Positions 1 through 5,762 of a stretch of 11,394 nucleotides of DNA are shown one piece after another. This DNA comes from Acetatifactor sp. (GTDB lineage Bacteria > Bacillota > Clostridia > Lachnospirales > Lachnospiraceae). The stretch spans positions 1-11,394 of the forward strand of contig JAEDMI010000066.1 of NCBI GenBank assembly GCA_016303085.1. Direction: 5' to 3'. The first letter of the stretch is position 1. Each line of letters begins with the position of its first letter. The position numbers were made by a program, and so were the translations under genes. The notes below the pieces were generated by a model. It was not told the origin of the DNA, made no database searches, and saw only the letters and a list, made by a program, of their open reading frames with translations.

Positions 1-44
1 TTAGTTTTGAGTGTAAATACATCATAACATATTTGTAGGAAATT

Positions 45-100
45 TGCACCAATTAAAATACAAAAAGAGCTTCTTTTGCAAAAAGCAAAAGAAACTCTTT
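45..100 (-). terminator. Intrinsic terminator of the transporter/GH88 operon
   Basis: Read on the minus strand, a 16-bp stem (arms at 85-100 and 64-79, with a single G-U wobble) encloses a 5-nt T loop and is followed by a T-rich tract (minus-strand TTTTTGTATTTT). It begins 12 bases after the GH88 stop codon. This is a classic rho-independent terminator and marks the end of the leftward operon. Positions 1-44 beyond it show no gene I can support. Confidence 0.9.
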
Positions 101-112
101 CAAAAACTGTAT

Positions 113-1282
113 TTACCAGTACAGCACCCAGTCTTTGCTCATTCTGGTCAGTGCCTCCATATAGAAATAGTCGCCCCATGCGTTGCACTCGTCCACGCCG
201 CAATGATTACAGGTATTGTACGGGGAATGGTTGGAATAGGTACTGTGAAGCACCAATCCATTGGATGTCTCAAAGTCCTTTACGGCATAATTGTCAAAAA
301 CCGACTTCATGATTTTGGCAGCAATTTTTCTGTAGTGTTCTGCCTCCTCCGGTTCCAGATACTTACTCATCTCCAGCATCCCGCAGGCTGCGATGGACGC
401 GGAAGAGGAATCTCTGGGCTGGTCGTCGCCGTCGGTAAACTCCAAATCCCAGAAGGGTATCAGATCCTTGGGAAGGTGGGTCAGAAAATACTCCGTCACA
501 TTGCGGAACAAATCAATGTATTCCTTCCGCCCCGTATACTTGTAAGCCAGTGCAAGGCCGTATACGCCCCAGGCCTGACCTCTTGCCCAGGCGGAGCCGT
601 CCCGGTAACCCTGACAGGTGGCACCGTGATCCGGTGCTCCCGTCTTCATATCGAAGAAAAAGGTGTGCCAGGTAGAATAATCCTCACGGATAACATTTGC
701 CACTGCCGTGTGAATATGCTTTTCCGCAATATCACGATATTTGTTGTCTCCCGTCTCCCCGGACGCCCAATAGAGCAGAGGGAGGTTCAGCAGACAGTCA
801 ATAATCAGGCGGTAATTTTCCGGCGCATTCATAGGCCCCCAGGCCTGAATGAATTCACCCACGGGGTGATATCTGGTAATCAGCTGGTCAGCGGCCTTGA
901 TGGCAGCTTCCCGCCCTTCTTTGCTTCCAATCAGTTTGTAGGCTGCAACACAGGAGGGAGAATAGAGAAATCCCATGTCGTGATGGTCTACGGAAATCTT
1001 TTTATCGATTCTCTCCAGAAAGTCATGAACCTGTATCTCTCCCGCTTTCCTCAACTGCCCGTCCCCCGAATACTCATACGCCAGCCAGATTTCTCCGGTC
1101 CAGAAGCCGGTAGTCCAGTCTGTGTTGGCAATGGGAGGATAAAAACCGTTCTCACTGTAAGCCTGCTGGAATTTGTCCGTAAAATCCGGCAGTACATGTA
1201 AAATCTGCCTGTTGCAGAAGTCCAGCGCCTGATTTATCTCTTCTCCGCTGATTTCGGGATAACCCTCAAATGTAACACCCAT
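113..1282 (-). CDS. GH88 unsaturated glucuronyl hydrolase (cytoplasmic)
   Basis: A 389-residue protein, close to the usual 370-400 of glycoside hydrolase family 88. These enzymes hydrate the double bond of the 4,5-unsaturated uronic acid at the non-reducing end of lyase products, which releases the uronate and the neighbouring sugar. Family landmarks are visible: GFWTGEIWLAYEY (59-71), HHDMGF (100-105) and LIIDCLLNLPLLYW (159-172), where D102 and D162 match the two catalytic aspartates (Asp88 and Asp149 of Bacillus UGL), ARGQAWG (233-239), and the C-terminal GVDECNAWGDYFYMEAL. There is no signal peptide, so it acts in the cytoplasm. The ATG has an AGGAGA site 8 bases upstream. It is the last gene of the operon, 58 bp after the second permease, and directly precedes a strong terminator. 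Its natural partner is the heparinase-type lyase at 9451. Exact substrate (hyaluronan, chondroitin or heparan disaccharide) cannot be read from sequence; GH105 is less likely given the HHDMGF and ARGQAWG motifs. Confidence 0.92.
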   Translation of the reverse strand: MGVTFEGYPEISGEEINQALDFCNRQILHVLPDFTDKFQQAYSENGFYPPIANTDWTTGFWTGEIWLAYEYSGDGQLRKAGEIQVHDFLERIDKKISVDHHDMGFLYSPSCVAAYKLIGSKEGREAAIKAADQLITRYHPVGEFIQAWGPMNAPENYRLIIDCLLNLPLLYWASGETGDNKYRDIAEKHIHTAVANVIREDYSTWHTFFFDMKTGAPDHGATCQGYRDGSAWARGQAWGVYGLALAYKYTGRKEYIDLFRNVTEYFLTHLPKDLIPFWDLEFTDGDDQPRDSSSASIAACGMLEMSKYLEPEEAEHYRKIAAKIMKSVFDNYAVKDFETSNGLVLHSTYSNHSPYNTCNHCGVDECNAWGDYFYMEALTRMSKDWVLYW

Positions 1283-1340
1283 CTCTGTCTTCTCCTATTT
1301 TTCACATATTCATTCCTAATTCACACAGACCGCCCCGCAC

Positions 1341-2180
1341 TTACCCTTTCAGTCCCGTGGAAGCGACTCCCTCCACGAAGTACTTCTGTAGAATCAGGAA
1401 CACCGCCAGTACCGGTATCAATGATAACACAGAACCTGCCATAATCAAACCGTAATCGGAAGAATATTGGCTGATAAACATCTTCAGTCCCAGCTGAATG
1501 GTCTTTTTCTCCTGGGATTTCAGGTAAATCAGAGGTCCAAGGTAGTCATTCCAGGTAGCTACAAAGGTAAAGATTGTCAACGTGGACAGTGCCGGCTTAG
1601 ACAGCGGCAGCATGACACTGGCATATATTTTATACTCACTCATGCCGTCAATTCTCGCCGCCTCACACAAATCATCGGGAATCCCCTCGTAGAACTGTTT
1701 CATCATGAACACTCCGAAAGCGGAAAATGCCTGGAGACAGATAATGGCAGTCAGCTTGTCGTTCAGTCCCATTCTTCGCATCATGATAAACTGGGGAACC
1801 ATGTACACCTGCCAGGGCATGGCAATAGTTGCTATGTAGGCCAGAAACAGCCCTTTCTTATAACGGAAATTCAGCTTTGCGAAAGAGTAAGCGGCAAAGC
1901 TGCTGGTCAGCAGCTGCAGGAATGTGACAACCAGTGTCAGGAACACTGTATTACACACAAATTTCGCAAAGGGAATTTTGGTCCAAATATCCTTCTAATT
2001 GCTCCACTTGGGATTCTCCGGAATCCAGACAAAGGGATTCATCTGGAAAACCTCCCTGTCGCTCTTGATGGAAGCAGAGAGCATCCAAAGGAAAGGTATA
2101 ATCATTATCAGAGCAATCAAAATCAAAATAACATATACGATTACTTTGCCTAGAACGGCCTTTTTGTGTGCCGATTTCAT
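1341..2180 (-). pseudogene. CUT1 sugar ABC permease (MalG/LplC type), interrupted by in-frame TAG
   Basis: This is the second membrane subunit of the sugar importer (MalG/LplC-like, binding-protein-dependent transport family). Read through, it is 279 residues plus a stop, a normal length. The N-terminal segment (residues 1-61) holds the first membrane helix; the rest holds the other helices and the EAA loop that contacts the ATPase (CEAARIDGMSEYKIYASVML, about 172-191), ending in the usual GLKG. A TAG at 1995-1997 (codon 62) splits it, with both halves in the same frame, so no frameshift is involved. The sequence around it, NPKWSN-stop-KDIWTKIPF, resembles relatives with tyrosine at that place; TAT or TAC to TAG is one base change. 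The downstream half has only a GTG at 1958 with no close ribosome site and would lack helix 1. The ATG overlaps the upstream gene stop (ATGA) and has GGAGG just ahead. It may be a recent null allele, a sequencing error, or a suppressed codon; TAG ends the kinase and regulator genes here, so it is not simply reassigned. Confidence 0.85.
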
Positions 2181-2989
2181 ATAATGCCTCCATTCTGTAA
2201 CACGTTTGTCCCATACACCTCAATCTGGCTCAAAGCCGGAAAGGGAGAAGGGTCATCCGCCTTTATCAGGTTACCCAGCTCTATCCAGGTTATCTCTTTC
2301 TCCGGGAAGGTCAGCACATGACCCCGCACGGACTTCTCCAGCGCAAAATCAAGGCTGCTGCCGTCGGAAAAGTTTAAAGTCACCTGCTTCCACCAGTTGT
2401 CATGGGGAAAATCGGACCGGGTGTAAAGAACCACCTTGTCTGTCCTTACCTTCCGCCCGAAATCCACCTTCATCGCAGCATCATCCTGCCCGTTGATACC
2501 CCAGGACTGATAGGGCCACTGCCCGTGGGAAAGATTTGCGCGTACCCCGTCTATGGCATTCTTCGCCGCAAACACCGCCTCCCCTCTTGTCTCCACGTTC
2601 GCCGTCGCATGAGGGTAGCAGGGCACATCACAGTGCTGGTCGGCGGGATTCAACGCCAGATTCCGGTAACAGCTTATCTCATCCTGCCTTGCCATCTCCG
2701 CGTAAATGTAATGCCTGTCACCGTAAAACACCTTGGGAGAACAGCTGATTCGCTTCTCTCCGAAAGGGATGGTATAGGACACAGTCTTCTCGGTGACATA
2801 CACAAAAGCGGCTCCCAGGGCGTCATCCACCTGCCAGTTTAGGTAACAGTCCTTCTCGGAAACAGTCAGTTCAATCCTGTCTCCCTCCTGGTAGGTGTGC
2901 ATGCACACCAAATCCACAAAGTCCTCTCCGTTACTGACGCAGACGGTATTGTCATACTTATCGATAACCTTCAGTGATAAAGTTGCCAT
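2177..2989 (-). CDS. Cytoplasmic discoidin-like (galactose-binding fold) protein of unknown function
   Basis: A 270-residue protein with no signal peptide and no membrane segment. I do not recognise a characterised homologue. The N-terminal part (1-100) is rich in predicted beta strands and contains GDRIELTVSEKDCYLNWQVD. The C-terminal part has the layout of an F5/8 type C (discoidin, CBM32-like) domain: NLALNP (110-115), AAKNAIDG (141-148), SWGINGQ (162-168), a KVDFGRKVRTDKVVLYTR strand region (174-191), WWKQVTLNFSDGS (199-211) and a closing ALSQIEVYG (252-260). Such domains usually bind carbohydrate but are normally secreted. The gene is tightly coupled: 2 bp after the first permease and overlapping the second permease by 4 bp (ATGA), so it is translated with the transporter. 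A reasonable inference is a cytoplasmic protein handling the imported oligosaccharide or attached to the transporter. An uncharacterised enzyme activity in the N-terminal half cannot be excluded. Confidence 0.75.
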   Translation of the reverse strand: MATLSLKVIDKYDNTVCVSNGEDFVDLVCMHTYQEGDRIELTVSEKDCYLNWQVDDALGAAFVYVTEKTVSYTIPFGEKRISCSPKVFYGDRHYIYAEMARQDEISCYRNLALNPADQHCDVPCYPHATANVETRGEAVFAAKNAIDGVRANLSHGQWPYQSWGINGQDDAAMKVDFGRKVRTDKVVLYTRSDFPHDNWWKQVTLNFSDGSSLDFALEKSVRGHVLTFPEKEITWIELGNLIKADDPSPFPALSQIEVYGTNVLQNGGII

Positions 2990-2991
2990 AT

Positions 2992-4056
2992 TTACGCCCG
3001 CTCCTTCTTTGCCTGTCCTCTGAACTGAATAATTGTCACAACAAGAACCATCAGGAACAGCACCATTGCCACCGCGCTGGAGTATCCCAAATCCCAGTCA
3101 ATGAATGCCTTCTGATATATGTAATAAACCAGAACCGTTGAGGAGGTAGTCAGTTCTCCGCTTCCTCCGCCCGCCAGCATTACAGCTATATCATACACCT
3201 TAAAGCAGTTGATGGTCAGCATCACTACCACAAAGAAGGTGGTGGAGGAAAGCTGAGGCCAGGTCACATAGCGGAATTTTGCCCATGTACCGGCACCGTC
3301 CAGGCTCGCCGCCTCGTACAGTTCCGAAGAGATTCCCTGGAGACCTGCCAGATAGATAACCATGTAATAACCCATGTATTTCCATACGCTGAACAATATC
3401 ATGGATAACAGCACCAGGCCGCCGGTAAACCACTGGGGCAGATTCTCCTGCGCTACCCCGAACACATTATACAGCACATTATTGATGGGTCCCTTGGAGG
3501 GATGAAACAACATCTTCCAAACGGATGTGATTGCCACAAGGGATGCCACATATGGGAAAAAGGCAAGGGTCCTGAAAATACCCCGTCCTTTTACTTTCTG
3601 ATTTAAGACGATAGCAAGCGCCAGGGAAGCTATCATGGTTAGGGGTACGGTACCCACACAGTAAATGATGGTATTCTTTAGGGCAGCCTGAAAGAAAATA
3701 TCATCCGTAAGTCTTGTAAAATTTTTGATTCCCACCCACTCAATGGGGTTACTGCCATCCCATTGCAAAAAGGCAAGGCAGAAGGCAAACACAATGGGAA
3801 TCAGAGTAAATACACAAAATCCGATAAAGTTCGGTGCAATAAAGGAATAGGCCACCAGGTCTCTCTTAGTCTCCCGGCTTAAAATTCTGTTCGCTCTGAT
3901 TTTATCAATTTGCCGATGCAGGCTTCCGATTTTTGTAATCATCCTGCGTTTCTTTTTTTCGTCGGCTTCCGTTCTCACAGCCTCAATCAGCTGTGTCAGC
4001 TCGCCTTGAAGGCTGTCAATCCTGGCTTCCTTCTGAGCCGCATCCATCTTCGGCAT
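2992..4056 (-). CDS. CUT1 sugar ABC permease (MalF/UgpA/LplB type) with N-terminal coiled-coil extension
   Basis: The first membrane subunit of the importer, 354 residues. The core from about residue 66 is a standard MalF/LplB-like permease: YSFIAPNFIGFCVFTLIPIVF starts the first helix (70-90), RTLAFFPYVASLVAITSVWK follows (162-181), and the EAA loop YEAASLDGAGTWAKFRYVTW lies at 247-266, the docking site for the cytoplasmic ATPase. Before this is a highly charged segment (about 1-65) with a heptad-like pattern of L/I and E/K/R, unlike the usual 15-25-residue tail; family members are commonly near 290-310 residues. The start is set by AAAGGAG 9 bases upstream of the ATG at 4056. It lies 87 bp after the binding-protein gene, with a hairpin between, and 2 bp before the discoidin-like gene. 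No ATPase gene is present, as usual for clostridial CUT1 systems that share an MsmX/MsmK-type ATPase. Confidence 0.92.
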   Translation of the reverse strand: MPKMDAAQKEARIDSLQGELTQLIEAVRTEADEKKKRRMITKIGSLHRQIDKIRANRILSRETKRDLVAYSFIAPNFIGFCVFTLIPIVFAFCLAFLQWDGSNPIEWVGIKNFTRLTDDIFFQAALKNTIIYCVGTVPLTMIASLALAIVLNQKVKGRGIFRTLAFFPYVASLVAITSVWKMLFHPSKGPINNVLYNVFGVAQENLPQWFTGGLVLLSMILFSVWKYMGYYMVIYLAGLQGISSELYEAASLDGAGTWAKFRYVTWPQLSSTTFFVVVMLTINCFKVYDIAVMLAGGGSGELTTSSTVLVYYIYQKAFIDWDLGYSSAVAMVLFLMVLVVTIIQFRGQAKKERA

Positions 4057-4065
4057 ATGATTACT

Positions 4066-4072
4066 CTCCTTT
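4066..4072 (-). promoter_or_regulatory. Ribosome binding site of the first permease
   Basis: Minus-strand AAAGGAG, 9 bases before the ATG at 4056. It decides the start and so confirms that the long charged N-terminal extension of this permease is translated, rather than being an artefact of choosing the first ATG. Confidence 0.8.
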
Positions 4073-4085
4073 CCAAAGAAGATTT

Positions 4086-4118
4086 TTCAAAAGAAAGGGG
4101 CCGCACCCGGCGACCCCT
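4086..4118 (-). terminator. Hairpin/attenuator between binding-protein and permease genes
   Basis: Minus-strand 9-bp stem, AGGGGTCGC paired with GCGGCCCCT (one G-U wobble), 5-nt loop, directly followed by TTCTTTTG. It looks like a partial intrinsic terminator or a 3' mRNA-stabilising hairpin. In sugar ABC operons such elements keep the binding protein at higher copy number than the membrane subunits. Since no separate promoter is evident before the permease, some readthrough is expected. Confidence 0.7.
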
Positions 4119-4143
4119 ATTTTGTTTCTGAAAAATTGTACGC

Positions 4144-5496
4144 TTACTGGTTCAAAATTTTCTGAACCTCACTGTTCATTTTCTCAATACCCTCATCAAT
4201 GCTTATCTCTCCGGTCATAATAGAGCCGTGATAGGAATCAAGCACAGAGTTGATTTCGGATACGTTGGGTGCATAAGGAACTTCCAGATAAAGGTTGGAA
4301 ACTGTCAATGCTTCCTTACTCTCAGCATCGGTAGGGAATCCGTCCAGACCTGCTATCATATCCTTCACTTCATCCGTCATAATGGCAGGGAAGTTACCGG
4401 AGGAAGCCATTACTGCCGCACCTTCGGAGCCGCTTACCCACTTTACAAAATCCCATGCTGCATCGGGAGTATCGGTAGCGGTGGTAACTGCCAGACCGGT
4501 GATGGTACCCAGAGTGGAACCTGCTTCAACACCCTCGGCATGAGGATATTTTACAATACCCCAGTTGCCGCAAAGGCTGGAATCGTACTCGCCGCTGTTT
4601 AAGTTGGAAATCATGGTTGCGATAAACCAGGAACCCATGTTCAGCATAGCTACATCTCCACCTGAGAAAGCTGCTGAATAGTGCAGACCTTCCGTCTTCA
4701 AATCGCTGTACTTTCTTGCAACTCCGTCTGCTTCCTGATTCAAAACCATTTCATAATAAGGCTTGAAGAAGGAATATTCTCCGTCCAGAATGGTGTGTTC
4801 ACCGTCCAAAACGCCGAACAACTGAACCGCACTTCTCCAGGTATGATAATGAGCGCCATATACCTGTGAGCCGAAAGTAGTGTCTGTCATCTGTCTTGCC
4901 AGTGCATCATACTCCGCGAAAGTCATATCATTGGTAGGATAAGCAACGCCCTTTGCATCAAACAAATCCTTGTTGTAGAAGATAACCCAGAAATCGTTTC
5001 TGAAAGGCAGTTCATACAGCTTGCCGTCAACAGTTACCTGGTCGGTTGCACCGGCATACTGAGAAAGGTCAACGCCGTCAGCTGCAATATAGTCATCCAG
5101 TGCAAGGATGGCATTCTTCTGAACCAGAGTTGCGTATCCGGGAACATCCTTGATGGTAACTACGTCAAAATCAGTGCCGGAGCCGGAAAGCTCGGTTGCC
5201 AGAACAGTCATGTAATCGGTAGAACCAAGGTCAACCATCTCAACGGTTACTCCGGGATGGGAAGCCTCATACGCATTCTTGATATCGCCCCAGTACTGGG
5301 TGGTCTCCTGATCCCAGATTGCCCACTTCAGGGTTACTTCCTCTGCGGAAGTCTGTCCTCCCGTGGTCTCAGAGCTTTGCTGCCCACCGGCAGGTGCATC
5401 TGCAGAGCTGCCATTTGATGTGTCGTTACCGCAACCTGTCAACAGGGTTGACATCATTGCCGCGGCAAGTACAACGCTAAGTAATTTCTTTTTCAT
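4144..5496 (-). CDS. Extracellular sugar-binding lipoprotein (family 1 solute-binding protein) of the ABC importer
   Basis: A 450-residue lipoprotein that captures the oligosaccharide outside the cell and delivers it to the two permeases. The signal peptide runs MKKKLLSVVLAAAMMSTLLTG with a lipobox LLTGC, so Cys22 should be lipidated and anchored to the membrane. A low-complexity linker rich in S, G, T and A (about 23-55) follows, then a typical family 1 binding-protein body: VTLKWAIWDQETTQYWGDI at the start, NAYEASHPGVTVEMVDL, the FRNDFWVIFYNKDLFDAKG strand region, and AWDFVKWVSGSEGAAVM near the C-terminus. Length is normal. AGGAGG lies 6 bases before the ATG. It is the first gene of the leftward operon, reading from the divergent promoter. 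Substrate is inferred only from context (lyase plus GH88) to be a uronic-acid-containing oligosaccharide. Confidence 0.93.
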   Translation of the reverse strand: MKKKLLSVVLAAAMMSTLLTGCGNDTSNGSSADAPAGGQQSSETTGGQTSAEEVTLKWAIWDQETTQYWGDIKNAYEASHPGVTVEMVDLGSTDYMTVLATELSGSGTDFDVVTIKDVPGYATLVQKNAILALDDYIAADGVDLSQYAGATDQVTVDGKLYELPFRNDFWVIFYNKDLFDAKGVAYPTNDMTFAEYDALARQMTDTTFGSQVYGAHYHTWRSAVQLFGVLDGEHTILDGEYSFFKPYYEMVLNQEADGVARKYSDLKTEGLHYSAAFSGGDVAMLNMGSWFIATMISNLNSGEYDSSLCGNWGIVKYPHAEGVEAGSTLGTITGLAVTTATDTPDAAWDFVKWVSGSEGAAVMASSGNFPAIMTDEVKDMIAGLDGFPTDAESKEALTVSNLYLEVPYAPNVSEINSVLDSYHGSIMTGEISIDEGIEKMNSEVQKILNQ

Positions 5497-5529
5497 AGTA
5501 ATCCTCCTGTTTTTTGTACGCCTCCCCTA

Positions 5530-5543
5530 TGAAAGCGCTTCTT
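5530..5543. promoter_or_regulatory. cre-like site (putative CcpA catabolite repression operator)
   Basis: TGAAAGCGCTTCTT matches 11 of 14 positions of the cre consensus TGWAANCGNTNWCA, including the whole left half and the essential central CG; the right half is degenerate. It lies just downstream of the predicted -10 of the binding-protein promoter, around the expected transcription start, a position at which CcpA blocks transcription. Consistent with carbon catabolite repression of the importer operon. Confidence 0.55.
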
Positions 5544-5551
5544 GTACTGTA

Positions 5552-5580
5552 AGTATATAAAAAATCTAAATCCTGTTACA
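5552..5580 (-). promoter_or_regulatory. Promoter of the leftward transporter operon
   Basis: Minus strand: -10 TATACT at 5552-5557, 17-bp spacer, and a poor -35 (TGTAAC, 5575-5580). A good -10 with a weak -35 fits a promoter that needs an activator such as the adjacent AraC-type response regulator. Assigned from motif and spacing only. Confidence 0.55.
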
Positions 5581-5598
5581 TGGAAAAATTTAATATTC

Positions 5599-5615
5599 TA
5601 TTCAAAATTTATTCA
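5599..5615 (-). repeat. Direct repeat TGAATA, 11-bp period (candidate activator site)
   Basis: On the minus strand TGAATA occurs at 5610-5615 and again at 5599-5604, one helical turn apart, and 19-35 bp upstream of the weak -35 of the transporter promoter. AraC-type regulators commonly bind direct repeats on one DNA face just upstream of -35, so this is a candidate site for the YesN-like regulator. The region is AT-rich, so chance occurrence is possible. Confidence 0.3.
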
Positions 5616-5631
5616 CATTTTTGTCTTCTGA

Positions 5632-5651
5632 TTTTGAAAGAGCTTTCAAAA
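5632..5651. repeat. Perfect inverted repeat in the divergent regulatory region
   Basis: TTTTGAAAG, a 2-nt centre, then CTTTCAAAA: a perfect 9+2+9 palindrome roughly midway between the two divergent promoters. Its core TGAAAGAGCTTTCA agrees with the cre consensus at 13 of 14 positions, but the central C is replaced by A. It is either a CcpA-family (LacI-type) operator or another regulator's site. The AT-rich region 5497-5762 otherwise holds only the promoters and ribosome sites described. Confidence 0.6.
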
Positions 5652-5724
5652 CATGCAATTTTTTACAATGAAGATGTAAATTTTTAAGATTCTTCCTCCA
5701 CTCTATCCTTTTTTACCGATGATA

Positions 5725-5733
5725 TGCTATACT
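5725..5733 (+). promoter_or_regulatory. Extended -10 promoter of the two-component system genes
   Basis: TGCTATACT is an extended -10 (TGn followed by TATACT) 29 bases before the kinase ATG. No convincing -35 is visible at the proper distance, which an extended -10 tolerates. AAGGAG at 5752-5757 is the ribosome site, 5 bases before the ATG. Confidence 0.6.
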
Positions 5734-5762
5734 TAGGTAGGTTTTAGGTACAAGGAGTCGAC

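Noticed and set aside
44..1201. Long open frame (385 codons) on the plus strand opposite the GH88 gene.
   Set aside because: It is antisense to a gene with clear GH88 motifs, has no ribosome site, its product has no recognisable domain, and it runs through the terminator stem.
1341..1958. The downstream permease fragment as a separate gene starting at GTG 1958.
   Set aside because: No ribosome site lies at a workable distance, and the product would miss the first membrane helix; it is better seen as the second half of one interrupted gene.
1995..1997. Pyrrolysine or general TAG reassignment as an explanation of the amber codon.
   Set aside because: The kinase (7563-7565) and regulator (9186-9188) both end in TAG at family-typical lengths, and no pyrrolysine machinery is in the window.
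1467..2153. Plus-strand open frame opposite the second permease.
   Set aside because: Shadow of the permease gene: no ribosome site and a composition typical of a reverse-complement frame.
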